From Syngnathus acus (Eukaryota > Chordata > Actinopteri > Syngnathiformes > Syngnathidae), in NCBI RefSeq assembly GCF_901709675.1, contig NC_051089.1:11399976-11463975 (forward strand): DNA of 64,000 nt, read 5' to 3'. The notes below the pieces were generated by a model. That model saw nothing but the letters and a program-made list of their open reading frames with translations. It was not told the origin of the DNA and did no database searches. Below, piece by piece: positions 24,941 through 39,812 of the stretch. The first letter of the stretch is position 1. Each line of letters opens with the position of its first letter. The translations under genes were made by a program, and so were the position numbers.

Positions 24941-27900
24941 CTGAAATGTAAGCGCAGAAAAAAACTTCTTTAATTGTGTTATTAAAGGGCAACACGAAAA
25001 GTGTTACGCTCGATACTACATTTAGCAAGTGGCATCAAAGAGTATGCGATTGAAGAATGCACCCGGAACATGGTGCATGGTTTTGAAACAACATGGTCCT
25101 TTGATAACAGTGTTTACCGACAACAGAACAAACAGAGAAAGAACAAGTGAAAGAGAATCAGGGCCATGTTGACTGTTGGCTAGAAGGTCACTTCGTAATA
25201 CCCTGCTCGTTGTTCTCATTGAAACCTACTTTGAATCTTCTCTGATTGTTTTCGGGGGCCATGCTCTCTTGAGGTATGTATATATGGAAGAGACCTGTTC
25301 ATGGTATTAATTCATGGAACAATTATGAAACCGAATTGAAAGATGTAAATCACTCGCTGTGTTTGAAAAGTCTACTTTGGTTTTCACCCGAGGTTGGTTT
25401 TATCCAATCAGATGCCTGAAAAGCTTAAAGAGCGTTCCGAGGCTTCTGTTCTTCAATATAGTCCGATACTGAATGTGCGTTACATTTATTGACGCATGAG
25501 CTTCACGGCACATTTAATGCAATAACGCTATAACTGCTGAATAGGGTTTCTTATATGTTGTTGAAACGAAACAAGTGGGAAAAAAAATGCATTTTTGCCT
25601 TGTGCACACAAATACTGAAAGCAAATGTTTTCCAAAAAAGCATACTTTTCAGCTGCTCAAAACTCTTTATGTATGGATAGTCAAAATATGCATTTAAAAA
25701 CTCCCTGTGTATGTGTATATTGTACGTCAGAAAAGTTCCAGTACTTGAGGCACAAGATACATATTTCTAATCCAAAGTACAAGTTTTCGCCTCAGAAGTA
25801 ATCCTCCTGCAGTCTAAAGTTCCCAATCTTCCCTGCCACATTGTCATGCTTCCTGGTAGGATTCTTCCTGGACCTCTAAAACCCCTTCATTGTGACCATC
25901 TTGCACTCATCCACATTTTCAAAATGGATCACCTCTAAGGCACATGCAGAATGACACAAAGCCAGGTCTGGTGAGTTGGCCAGGAACTGTCAGATGCTCA
26001 GTGCAATGTGAACAAGTGCTTGGCTGTAGTTTGGGTTTGAAATACTGTATATCTTTAGTGACAAACAGTCCTGGAACTTTTCTGGCGCAGCCCAGACGTG
26101 GCCTGCAGCTTTGCATCCGTCTCAAGAATGGAGGGAAAAAAGGAGGAAAAATAAATCAGATCAAGCATCTAACCAGATAAAATTTCCGTAACAATTTCCT
26201 GTTAATTTTCTCGCATTATCTTGTTTTTCCACAATAAACCACTATCTCATTACCAGCCCATTTATGCAATTAGGCTGCATCAGCACTGCCAATTAAGCAA
26301 GGCCAAGGGTTTTTTAAGGTCACGCTTAACTGATCTGTCACTAATTTGCGCCACAGCGCCTCAGTATCCCGCCATGTCCAGCCCGTACGTCATCAACAAG
26401 AAGAGCCGATAAATGTGGCCAGTTATCAGTGTGTGTGTGTGGGCAGCTGGAGGATAAACACTAGCAAGCAGATAAAGGCAAAGAAGTACAGACAGGTCTG
26501 AATGTGTTAGCCTTGAGCCTCAAGGTGACAATGGAGGAGAGGGGAGCCAGTACTGACCCTGGCTCAATAGCAAGGTATTGCATGAATAGCACATTGGCCT
26601 TTCAAATGCACAGCTATGTTCCAGCTATTCATTCTGGCCTGAGAGCGCACGCACAACATGGATGGTAACTCAATGCACCCGCCTTGTCAGACTTCTGACT
26701 GTACTGTAGACCTAATTCCTGTTTTTCCTCACTAAACGGGAGCTCCCATAATTATACAGTTTACCAACCCTTGAACTCATTGTCTGATGGTAATAGAGAA
26801 CAATAGGGAAAATAATACATGGTAAATGTATTCTTTATTCATAACTTATTATGTCAATTATTTGACTGAGGGATAACAAGAAAGGAAATTATAATTGCAA
26901 ATAATGAGCAAGCCTGAATTATGCTATAATGAAATGCCGCAATCCCTGCAGAGTAATAAGAGTCTGTGTCAACTGGTCTATTGTAGCAGCATGCAGCCGC
27001 TCTTTTCCTGCTGTGAATTAAACCTACAGGCAGGAAACATTAAAGCACTCCTAATTAGAGTACTGGGGACTTGTTAAAAACAATTGCAGTGAAGGGCAAA
27101 TTATTAGCTTCACCACATTTTTCCAAACCAATTGTCAAAACACTTACCCTAATAAAATAATACGTCCATATTTTCCATTAGTTAGTCAGCGGTTCCACAG
27201 GGTGGCATATTCCACATAAACCAACAGCAGTTAAAGAGATTATGTTGCGCTAGTTACAGTACGTGAATAATTATATCACTGATTCTCCAACTGTGCGCTG
27301 TGGGCAGTGTTGTAGCACCATAATCTTGGCCCCCATTATTTGTCATCATGAAAGGGGGCTACGATGTATGTATGTCCGTTGATGTGGGGATGGAATGGGC
27401 GCCGTTGACAGATATTTTTGACAAATATAATCAGAACAGAAAACTACTGTGATCGGCAAAGTACAATCCAAAAGAGCCCTCTCTGGACATTTAAACATAT
27501 TTTAGTAATATAAACTTCATTTTATAAATTGGGTGTCGCTGGAAAGTGTTTGGGGCCCCAACAAATTTTCTCAACCCCTTCTGCCCATGGCAGTGGGAAA
27601 TTGTCAAACTTCACTTAGACTAATTGGTCAATTCACTAATGTACCTTTGTTCATCTATCTATGCCAGTGACATATAGTCAAAGGAAGAACAATTACATGT
27701 TTTCTTACCAAATGATCAACCTGGTTCAGGTTGAAATGAGGCATCTGGAATCTTCTCATTTTTTTTACGTTATTTTCAAAATGGTCAAAAAAGATAATTA
27801 TTCTATTAGCCTATTGATACATATTTAGAACAGGCTGATTGTCATTAAAAGCATCAGAGACAGAGGACTCTGTCATCTGTAGCATTTGTGTCAAAGACTG

Positions 27901-28469
27901 GCCTTTTGTCAGGTGTCCATGTATGTTTTCCTGCCGCGACACACATGATTCAAATGAACAGATCATCGGCAAGGTCTGCAGAAGCTGGATAACGATCTTG
28001 ATCATTTGTTACCTGATATGTTACTAAGCCTAGAGTGTACTAAGCCCTTTGGTCAAAATCAGCTGGGATAAAGGTTCCAGCTCTCCTTAAGGAGGACATG
28101 CACTATCAAAATGGATGTCAACTTTACTTTAATACATTTGAGCTGCCTTGGATTTTTCCAGGGGTGCACCCCATTTCTTAACCAGATCTTCACAGATGCC
28201 TGTGATAAGTGCATTAGATAATGGATGGAAATCTTGAATGAGTTTCGAAAAACACAGGCAAAGGCCATTCCTTTGTACTGGCGCCTCCCATGTTGAAGAT
28301 GTCCATGTATCTTTAAAGTAGACATCAAGCAAACGCTTAGCCTCCCGGGATTGCTGTTTGAACTGAAGAGCTTTGTGAAAGATCGCAGTTTAGTGAGTGT
28401 TTGGTGTGGGCTACACTTGATTTTCTCAACCACCGAGTGAGTTTACCAGAAAAAAAAAACACCACAGTA

Positions 28470-28550
28470 CAGTGGTGCCTATATCTTAAATCATCTGTCC
28501 CAACTGAAATGAATAAAATGTCATTATTAAATCCCAAAACCTCCAACAAA
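28470..28550. mobile_element. decayed relative of the 49558 repeat
   Basis: Starts CAGTGGTGCCTATATCTTAA. Its interior (CCAACTGAAATGAATAAAATG) lines up with CCAATTCAAATAAACGGGAAG of the other copy. It sits 75 bp from the start of another MITE. Confidence 0.45.
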
Positions 28551-28625
28551 AAAATGTAAATAGTTTTTTAAAAGTAGCATTCCACAGTTTTGTACTTTAT
28601 GTAAAATGCTATCATAATATAATGA

Positions 28626-28884
28626 TTGTAATTTCTGGACTATAAGCCGCACCAGCTAAAATTAGGGGGAAATCCTGTTTTGTCCATATGTAAAACGCAC
28701 TGGACTATAAGCCACAGATGTTTTAATGTTTAATTTCCGTATGTAAGAGAATATGCACAAACTCCACAATATCATAAAAAACATGAAAAATCCATAGCCT
28801 AGACTATAAAGCGCGCTGGACTATAAACTGCAGGGTTCAAAGCTTGTGCAAAAAGTAGCGGTTTATAGTCTGGGAAATACGGTA
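28626..28884. mobile_element. MITE with GGACTATAAGCCGC-type ends
   Basis: The left end (28626-28650, ...CTGGACTATAAGCCGC) and right end (28858-28884, GCGGTTTATAGTCTGGG...ACGGTA) are imperfect inverted repeats. The motif GGACTATAA recurs internally near 28691 and 28818. It closely resembles a very common fish repeat whose end reads TACCGTATTTTCCGGACTAT. A related piece lies at 54619. Confidence 0.75.
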
Positions 28885-30867
28885 TAGGAAATATAAAGAA
28901 CCACCATTATGTTTTCATATTTAAATTCAATAGTCAATAGTGTGAGCTGATTAGCCACCAGGGAGCAGTATAGTAGAAACAGATTTAATACAATTACTGT
29001 GGATTTGATGGTGCAAAACAATTGAAACTAAGCTACAATGGTATTTTTTGCAGATGTAAAGAATTTATGCCAGGGAGTGTTGTTCTATTTTCTGTCTACA
29101 TGTGTTGCTACGCTGTATGTGTTCACACATCCACTTTTGCAGCATGTAAAGCCCTTTAGGCAGGAACAGCCCTATCGTAGCTCATGTGTACCGTTTCAAA
29201 TTTCTGTCTAATTTTTATCAGTATTTTATCAGCCATCCTGGCCCTTTTTTCGTTGGAGTTATTCGGTGTTGGAAACCGGTCAATCTCGTGCAAACAGAAG
29301 TTTCATTTACTGGCACAGCATTAGCTGTCAGTGCCTTCCTAACCGCTCTTTTATCCCCTTTTCATCTTTGTTTCTGCGACTGAACTCATCCTAACACTGA
29401 GCCACCACAGACGAGACACTCACAAAAACGTCTTGCACCAGTGTGTCAGGAATGTCTATCGGAGTGACACTTTGGTGAAACTATCTCTGACGAGGGTACA
29501 ATTGGGATTAGGATTTCTGGCTAAAGCACAAAGATGAAGAAAGGGGTAAGAAAATCCACCCAGGAGCACTTTGTTTGATGAAGATACAACACTTTGACTG
29601 ACCAAAGCTTTCATGTGCTACTCTACCAAAATACTTTTATTTTCTCGATAAGTGAAACAAGAAGGGAATAAGAATATTTGAGTACCAATGCTCCTAACAG
29701 GCTGCTACCAATTCTCTTTGATTCCCTTACTAATTCTTGAGTCCAAAGCCTGTGGACAGACAACATGGGAAACGCCTTGTCTTCTTGCACACCAATGAGG
29801 CCTCTTCTCCTGACTTCCAAGTTATACACGGATATTTTATTTAGGCTCTGTCTCTTTTATTATCTGTTTGTGTGTGTGTGGGGGGGGGGGGGCTGCAGGA
29901 GTATAACACTTCTCTCCCTCTCACGCAGGTAATGTGTTTATTTTCCTGAGCCCATCTTCTAGTTTACTGTGTGCCAGTGTTTCTCCCCTCTTATCGCCTG
30001 GCCCTCGCGGGGCACTTTAGCCCCTCAAATCCTGTTCACCACCTACTGGTTTTTGAATCTGTGAAATGAATGCTGGAGAAGCGTGGCCACAATGTCCGCC
30101 TGTGTTGCCACTGGACTAAAATGGGCTTGGTATTTTTTTTTTTGTCCAGGGAGATGCATAATGGAAGTTTTTAACACCTCAAAAGAGGCTGGGCCTTTGT
30201 CAAGGCACACTACAGAAAGCTGCCAGTCTCCAGAGGAGGCAGACACACTGAGTGGTGGCGGACAAAGAGCTCAACGAGCAGAATCAGCAGGGGCATCACT
30301 CTGTACGCAGCCGCCCACATGCACATACATACATACAGTATATTTCTTGTAAATGCACCTAAATGCATAGAGGTGAAGCTGCACCTATCTACTAGCAAAA
30401 GCAAGATAATAAAACAAAAACAAATACAGTGAGCGGTTAATGTATTTGTTTACTTTGATTCAAGTTATGGTGGGAAGGAAATTATATTCATTACATTAGA
30501 ACACAATGTTGGTATATGTAAATAACATATACTAGCTTCTGCTCTAAAAGGGGAGTGGGCAATTAAAAAAATAAAAAAACATTTAGCCATATTATATGAA
30601 AACGAAAACTGTCAGTCTGACCGAGTGCATGCCATTATCAGAGTCCATGCTTAAAAATCATTCTAGTCAGTAAATTGCCTAGTTTTGGTCAGAGACTCAA
30701 GAGGGGTTGGGAGGATTAGTGAAGTGAGGCTCAAATCTTTCTAGCATAGGTACTCCCTCTTTAAGAGACGATATACAAAATGACCCCCAGTTATTATGTC
30801 AGGAAAAGCAGAACATTGTCACATTTAAGCAAACACACTTAATTGCCATTTCAGAAAATGGATGGAT

Positions 30868-30933
30868 GGGTATATTCTATCACTGCCCAAGTACAATAAT
30901 GGGTATATTCTATAGCTGCCTAAGTACAATAAT
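30868..30933. repeat. 33-bp tandem duplication
   Basis: The units 30868-30900 and 30901-30933 both start GGGTATATTCTAT and end AAGTACAATAAT, with three differences. Confidence 0.9.
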
Positions 30934-33900
30934 ATCTTATGCTGTTTACATGTCCACAATAAAGATTAATATCTACAAATTGCTTCCTTGCACAAATGAG
31001 TTGCTACTTTCATCCGAAGCAACCAAATCAATCTGCAATTGTCTCAACGCTCAAAGTGGTCAAAGGCCGAAGCCACAAGCATCTGTATTCAAATGATCCC
31101 CCAGTTCTGGCACAGCTTAGTGTGGATCTTTTCCAACACTGCACTGAAAATCAATCACATGGTGAATTAAACCAGAAAGGAAACAAGTGATCCATAAATG
31201 ATCAGGTTACAACAAGGCAATGGTGTCTAAAAATTATGCATTTTTTCCTCCCCAGAAGAAACATTGAGCACAATTTGGGAGTGACATAGTTTTCCACCAA
31301 TGACTTTTATTGCTGTGCAAAAGTGTCCTAGGTTGACCAATAGTCATTTTCCAACTGAGGGCTTAGGTGGAAAACATTTGTGGTCAAGTAGATGACATCA
31401 CTCCATTGCATGTTGTTGTGCAGCATCTCTTAAGGAATTTGTTTGGATGGAATGAATGACATACAGTACAAAAGAAGCAATCGTCAAGGAAATTTAAGAA
31501 TAGTAGCCACAGTGTAAAAGGGATCATGATGGAATTATTTCACTGTGGCTCCACTTGCTCCACAGCCATTTTTACAATTAACACTATAACCTCCTATTTC
31601 TTCTTATTTACAAGTGCACAGGTCATTTCTCCTCTTTTTAAAATGCCACAATAAATGGCAGCGTTTGAAAATGCAAATGAGTGCATTTAGGGGGAGTTTG
31701 AGAATATTTCCGCCTTCGTAATCTTCTAAAGAGGGAAATGATTTAGAAGGAGGACACAAATCTCCAGCGACATGGCAGGAACTGTAGGGCACTTTGGTCT
31801 CCCCATTCTCCCTTTCTCGTCTCACTCATGTCTCCCTCCGCCCCTTCTCCGCATCTCTCCCTCCTAATTCACCTCTCCCCCTTGTTGCCCCCGGGGTGGC
31901 AGGGCCAGGAGTGAGGGACGAGGGGGCTGAGAGCACAACTCGGGTCGGCTGCTCCCTTCAGAGAAAACAAATGTAGTGTTTGAGCCACTGATCACTTGCT
32001 TAATTGACTTTAACACTCTTTTTCTGGATGAAAAAAGAGCCTTTGAAATAAAAGGTCAAATTACCTCTAGAGTCAGGCAATAAATAAGTCAAACAAGGTA
32101 AGAGGTTGCTGCCAGCAAATGTTAAAGGGAAATTTAATTAGAGGGGGAAAAACAGAAGGCTCCATATTGGATCCTCAACTGTGGGCCGTTCCAAATTAGA
32201 GGCTTAACAATCATTCAGCAAAGAAAGCAAATACATCCAGGATCATTATTTAGAATTTAAAACAGAACAAAATATATAGTCATATCATTGTTCCCTGTTA
32301 ATCTGCACCCTCTAGTGCTCTAAATTTTCTCCCATTCTATGAGGCCCATTGTCCATTGATTTCAGCACAAGGAAAGGAAACGGGCATAAAGCAAATCTTC
32401 AGTCTGGACTGAAACGGAACAAGGGAAGGCGGCAGACAACGCCGCTCTACACCCAAAGAGCTACAATGCGGCCTTTGTGACATAATGCGCTTCGTACAGC
32501 AGATTGGGGAAAATAATCCCAAATTTACTGCTTCACGTTGTCCAGCAATAACAACTGACATCACAGCGTGTGCCATGTATGCCATATTTCAGCGTACATG
32601 TTGGATTTAGAGGAGATCGGGGGGGGCTTATAAAAGCATTGCCAAGCAGTTATTACAGCCCCATCATGTCCTGTGTGCCTATTACAACATGGGACAAGAA
32701 AGTGTAAAACTCTGCAGACTGACAGCAGGAGTGAATCTGTACAACCTCACAGCACACTTTTAATTAAGCTCGAGACAAAGATGTAGCTTGTATTACGCTG
32801 TCAAACACTCAGCGCTGAAATTCTGGCGTACACACTTGGATTTATTTGCTCCCGTGTTGCAGAGCTCCCAGATCCAAAAGAGTGAGCAGAGTGCGGTGCG
32901 GAGCAGCAGGACACAGAGGTTCTTCTAAGTGGCTAACGCAACGGCAGTAACATGAGGTTGGTGTTAACAGTGCTGAAAGCATGACAGGTGGGTCACATGA
33001 AAGATCAAGTCCAGTTCATTTCACTTGCTCAACATATGCTTCTCATTATTCGATATGACAAACTGACGTCGCGCCGATCCAAAGTGACAGACTGCAAACT
33101 AGTCTTAACATACGCACACATTGAGCGCTATGATCGGAGCGTAAATGTGGAAAGTGCTGATGACACAAAACACAAAAGGAAAAATACTTCAACAAATTGT
33201 CATTAAATGATTTAGCATTTCTACTCTTACTCGTTCTATTTCTACGGAAACAAAACATTTTCCACAGCTGCTTCTTTTCAATTCCTAAATGGTCTTACGA
33301 TGTTTTTCCAACCATGAGGACTCTGCTTGTGTATGTGAACATACACAGTACGATATTGTATGTGCTTGTGTGTGCCCACTCGACATCACACGGAATGGTT
33401 TTTTTTTTAAGTTGGTCGCTATGGCCAATTGGTAAAATGTTGAAAATGGAAAAAATATTAAACCCCACACTCCACCCTCTTATTTTTTTTTTTGAATAGC
33501 CAAGAGATAAGCACCTTTTAGCAAAGCAGCCAGTGGAGTTTAAGCTTATTATGAATACCTCTCAGAGCGCAGAGGCATGTACTGCTGAAATCAAAAGGAG
33601 TAATAGGCAGGTAAGCCAGTGTCATTTTAAAGAGGAAGTCACTTGTGAAATTGTCAAATCTCACAATATTCTCCCCTCGGCACACTCCCACAAAAGATTT
33701 CTAATGGCACATCTCTGGAGAGAAAAAAAAAAGTTACCGGTATATTGTGTGAGACGGAAAATCTGCAGATAATCTCACCATTGTTGGGTCTAATATTAGT
33801 TCGATCAAATATATTTTTCTTTAAATAACAGATAAATCACAAGAGTGGATTCTTCCATTCCAAATCCCTGTGCTGTTCTGGAATTTCTTTCTAAATCCAT

Positions 33901-36900
33901 TATTATGAACTGTAGAGCTAACATTCAGCTGCTTTTCAGTATATCACTTTTTTTTCATATTTTTGGTTTGTCTTTTTATGGACATGGTCAAAAAGAGCAC
34001 CCTATGACGCACTTTGACATCATCGTAGATGATTTCTTTCTAACAGGGACCTAAATGATCTGAGAAGAGTTTATATATATATTTTTATGATCAAACAGTA
34101 TATGTATGTAAACAGTTCTGCTAAGACTGAGGAAGTGGACACTAGTGTCTCCCAAGCCACAAAACCTAGTCAGACTAATAAATTCCATCTTCTGAATATT
34201 CATCAATGTTGCCACATGATCTGCAGGTCACCTAATCACAGTCACTTTCCTCTTAATCATAGGGTTTTAATTAGGTCCTAATAAGCTTTTCCCCATTCTT
34301 TCTGAGTGCCTCTGTGTCACTCACACATCAGACCATGAAATAATATATTAAGGGGCTGTCAAACCCGAAAGGGGCGCTCCGCTTGCGGCAGTCATACTGG
34401 TGGCAGACCTTCTTACGCTAATTGAAATTATCGAAAGCTTAGCCGGGGCTCAGTATGGCGGGCAAAAGCCGGTGCCAGCATTGAGGCTTTACTGGTTTTC
34501 TCTGATGTCGCGTAATTGTTTAAACCTGATTTGGTGCAGGGCCTCGTGAAGCCGATCCTGCCAAGATTGGGGGGGGAAAAAAAATCCTCGCTAGCACTTT
34601 TTCCTCCGCTGTTTCCTCTATTCTAATTCAGGCCTCAAGTGAAGCCTCAAGGATCCATGTTCATCTTGGACAAGCAGTGTTGGAGATGATGATCACTGGC
34701 CGCAAGTTGATAATGATGACTGTTTAATTAGAAGCCTTTCTTTGGCCTGACCATAACCCAAACTCCTCCACCCTGCAGATGGTAACCAATAAATTTAGCT
34801 TTTTCTGAGGATGAGGAGGAACATTGTACCTCCCCGGTCTATCCTCAGCACCACCCCTAACCGACAACATAAAGCTTTGCTCCCTGTTGACACACAACCA
34901 CAACCAACTCTGTGTTGGAAGAGTCCAAGCGTGCTCCTTATACTCCCCGTTCGTATACATTCTCTTGGAAGCGATTCCACATTTCCGAGGCCAACTTTGG
35001 CTGGCGTACAACATTTGATATTCTCTCATCATCTTTACCTCAGCCGAAGATGATAACTCTCCCCATGCTTCAAACGGTAGCAAGAATTACACACAAACTA
35101 CCTTATCCCAATGACATTTACATTTAAACATAGGCATTTAGCTTCAGTTTTCAAACAATCCTTTACATTGATACATTGCTGGCTAATGTATAGTTATGGC
35201 TGTGCGTGCGCTGCTGTTTAGACAATGCACAGCGTGAAGGCAAGCCAACTGCTGCGGTCATAGCAAGTACATCATGGTTTAAACTTGTATAACATTTGGT
35301 TAAAAAAAAGTCCACTTTGAATAATTGCAAATAGTTTGTGTGTAAATCCAGTCTTCTTTTTTTTTTTTCTTCAAACATCCCACGCTGCTGTTCCACTGAC
35401 TTCAGCAAATGATTTTTGAGAAAATGCGATTTAGCATTGCTGCTCATGTCGGACAGCCCCCACCCAGCTAAGACCCCCGCCGTTTATCTGCCAATCATCC
35501 TCTTTCTACAAGCTTACCCTCTGATTGTGTGTGTATGCGTGCCTGGGTGTGTGTGTGTGTGTTCCCTATGTGGGCTGGTGTCGTGTGCCAGAGTGGCTAT
35601 CCCCTCAGATTGTCAAAGAGGCTCATGGGAAATTTACAGCACGGGCCAAACCACAAGCTTTCTCTATCATTTCAGCAGATTTCTCTTTTTTTAGTCCCAT
35701 TCAAGAAAGTGATTATAGCAGAACTTACTTTCTTGGCTTTATTCTTCAGGCTCTCTGGGTTTTCCTCACCACAGCTGCACTTTGCTTAGAAACGTGCAGC
35801 AATCCAATATTTTCTTAAGTTCATTGTTCGGCAGGGTATTTTTTGGCATTACTTGTTACAGTCGCTTTCGAAGCAGATCAATGTTCACTCACATTATTTT
35901 TTACACGTAATGCTTTCATGCTTTCTCACCAAAGAAGTTGTGAGTGTCCCATATGCACATGGAAAGTCACGGCGTCACATCACCGTCGAATCAGGTGACG
36001 ACCGTACATAATGAGAGAGTAAAAGTGTGCTATTTAGAACACAAGGCTGTTGTTTAGCTTACAGTACGTTTCTCAGAATACTGAGCCCTTCAGCTACAGA
36101 CAGAAGAAAAAGCTCACGTTGTGTGTGGCATGATTCGACGAAAACTGATGTACTGTACATCTACCATAGGCTACAGAATTTGACCTTTGACTCGTGATCC
36201 ACATGTTTTGGATCAAACACAAAACAGTGGAACAGGACTTACCGTCATGTGTTTCTTTTTACATAAAAACACCGTGGGAATCCAACTATTCTTGAGTTAT
36301 GTAGATAGAAGGGAAACAATACTACAATGAATGACTCAGAATATAATGATTAAGTCATAACTTACTGTTTGGTAAGATTAAATTGTGAGTTCATAAACTT
36401 GCTCTCAAGGGTCTGAGGTCACTTCATTTCTTGGGCCATCATTTCATCATCATTGCTTTCAATTATTTAATCAAAGCCAGAGAGAATACATTTTCTCAGA
36501 TTAAATGTAAAGCTTCCAAGTCGGTGTTAAAACAAATTAATCAGAAACAAAGGAGACACTGTGGTTAACTTCATCAGAAGTTGAGCCATAAGACGCTTTC
36601 CACCTCCTCCCTCTTTGTCACATTGATTTATATTTGGCATCAGCGTGTTCCATTGGAATAACAATCACAAATTCGATTTCTAGCCCAATATGCCCTGTCT
36701 TTTCCATAACTTCCCCCGCCTGTTTCAAGATGTCACATGAGCTGCTTCACAATGAGTTTTTGAGGAGTATTTGTTTCCATCAAAAAAAAAAAAAAAATGC
36801 AGCAACCCCACCACCCAACATTGTGCACATTGCGATGTCAAGCTGAATGCAAAAATATTCCCGTGCCAATAAAAATGGCTTCCAGCATCTTTATGGTTGT

Positions 36901-38283
36901 AATTGGGAGAGAAGAGGCCAGATTGGCAGACCAAGTCACAAGCCTGGAACATATTTTACGTCTCATGTCAGATCAAGCTGGCAGATATGCGGCAGTCTGT
37001 CAGCTTTCACCAACTACATCATTTCTAATCGTACAGACAGGGGAGACCTGTGTTAGGATGTGTACAATGATCCTCTCTTGCTTCTCGGGTACGAAACCAT
37101 CGGAAGTCTAAATATGTCATCGTGAGCGAGAGAAATGCTGACCAACACAAAACAGAAAAACATTTGCCGGTCAAACACTATCTTTCAGGAGTCGAATATT
37201 ACACAGCATATTTGACTGATAACATTTTATCATCATGCACGGTAACCAGATGTGCATACTCGTGCTTTTGATAGCAAATATTACGTTCGTGTGAGCGCAG
37301 GCTGCACTGTGTCCATCTCACACAGGTCACGAGTGCCGAGTCCTTCACCACTTTGTGCGAGCTCGTCTATGAGAACGCCCGATCCGAGGATAATGGGAGG
37401 CACGGTGACGGGTGTGGGTTGTGACGCCTTTTGTGCGAACTGCAGCACAACAGCCAACACTACACTCAACTCTTTTGCCTTGGTCCCTCGTGGGACGCTA
37501 GCGTGGGTTTGCAGAGGGTCGATGACATGGGCAGTATTGATCACTGCTTCTTTATGGCGTAATCCTGCACTTCTGCTGCTTTTTAAAGACAATTCATTTG
37601 GATCAAGTTTGCAAAAATGTTTTAGTCTTCTAGGCCAGACATATCATAAAATAAAAGCAAATAAACCATAAATTTGTATGAAAGGCAGTTTTTTGATCCA
37701 CTGCTGTCGGAGCTGTTCATACTTTGAATTGCAGTCTTTTAGGCGTTCACTATAACAACTTTACAAAATTCTACCAAACAAGTGTAGCGTAAGCATAAAT
37801 CAGATTGCAACGACAATACAAACACATTTGTGTGGCTCCATCACTTCAACTTTTCATGTTTTATGAAACAATGATGTGTTAACATTGCCTGCACTATAAG
37901 CCGTCAATATACTGAGACGTTAAATACATACAGTACACTTAATAATAAGAATTATTTTTATCAAGCATTTCCACAAGTGCATTCCACTACATTATAGTGT
38001 CAATTTGAATTTGATCAATTGCTCAGCACTATATTGTAAGAACACTCATGTACATTGTTCGCAAAGGTTAATGTCACCAACGTGCGTCTGTGGTACAAAT
38101 AATTACACAAAAGCTTTCAAATTGTTGCCAGAGGGGGAGAAGCGTAACTTGTTTTCTTTGGATTTCATCAGCAAAAGTCTGCACAATGAGCACCGACTGA
38201 CATGAGTTTGTTTAAAATTCACTTTCAACCACCTGTACACTTTTCACACAACTTGACAGTTCTCAGCCTTGGTCTGCAAGCTG

Positions 38284-38386
<103 letters not shown>

Positions 38387-38559
38387 TGTTCACGTTGCAG
38401 GGACATAAGTGTTTACACAGCCATTGCGGCGACTCACCTCCCTTCTGGGGACAAAATTACAACGTCAGTATGTCAATATTTTGCGACATTTTAAGGCCAG
38501 GGAAGTAGTTTAAGGTTAACGCTGGCTTAGAGTAAGTGTCCGAGAATTTATTCTAAATA

Positions 38560-38596
38560 GTGTGTGTGTGTACGTGTGTACGTGTGTGTGTGTGTG
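38560..38596. repeat. (GT)n microsatellite, interrupted
   Basis: GT units broken by two TACGT steps. Confidence 0.9.
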
Positions 38597-39764
38597 AAGG
38601 CACTCCAAAATCCAACACATTTTAATTACTGCCGGGTTGCTCCGTGTTCCTCTTTGATGTGGCAATCAAGGCGAGCATCCTCACTGAGCCACTGTACGAG
38701 CGCTCATCTGATTCAGAAAAAAAAACAATCACCCCGACTAATTCTTGCACCCGATTACCGGCCAAGACCTGCGTCAAAGCGACCAAGGCCTGTCCAATTA
38801 ACTCTACATATTAATGTGTGGTGTAAAATGAAAAAGAATTTTAAAAGAAAATCTGAAAAATCAACAGAGGCTGGACTGTTCCATTTTGAAGTCAACATTA
38901 ATTATGCGCAACTATGCCAATGGACTCAAAGAAAATGGCCAATTATTTTTTAGAAAAACACTGGTTGGGAGAATGAATGATACACACCAAAATGTGCCAC
39001 TTAAGTTACTCTTGCAATTAGACAGTTTCTGTGAAAATGCACACAATCAGATGTTTCTTTTTTCATCTTTAATCGTTGAATGTCAGCAATTCGGTTTTAT
39101 TCACTTCCCAAAGTGTGGCGCGTGTATCCCGAGTGCTACGTGGGCTCCCTCAAGTGGTACGCAGAAATACTGCTTGCGTGCTGTTCGATTGTATTTAACT
39201 TTTACTACAATGTACATGTATTTCATCTTCAGGCACCATTTGCTTTTCAATGTCTGTCGCGTTCTTGATCACTACTTGGGCCTCCTATGCTACAGTCATT
39301 TACCGTTAGCGATATGATGTGCTTTTTTAGGTGGTACTTGGTGTATAAAGTTTGATAACCACTGACGGAGGAGGCCCAGACCCTCATTGCTGTTTGCACA
39401 CATATCACTGTGGCTTTCCGCCTCTTTAAGCACACAAGCACAATAGTGTGAAGAAATACGCAAACGAACATAATCCCGTATGAGAGACTGTAGTAGCTTG
39501 TCAGTAACTTCTTGTCGGAATGGACAGATTATACATTTGACGCCCGCCTATTCCTGTCACTTTAGATCCTGGCGGAAATAAAGGGCCTGCAAATTGCTTA
39601 ACACTTAAGACAGATGTCACAACATGTGTCGCCACATTTATTATCTGCTGGCCTTCTGCTCTAACTTTACCAGGCCTTCTGTTGTTTACCTCTCGCCATC
39701 TTGTTTACCCTACGCTCTTGTACCACAAAGAACAGAAGAAGCCCCTCCAGCCCTCCATCCGAAG

Positions 39765-39770
<6 letters not shown>

Positions 39771-39811
<41 letters not shown>
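39771..39811. repeat. (CA)n microsatellite
   Basis: A pure CA run of about 41 bp. Confidence 0.97.
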
Positions 39812-39812
<1 letters not shown>

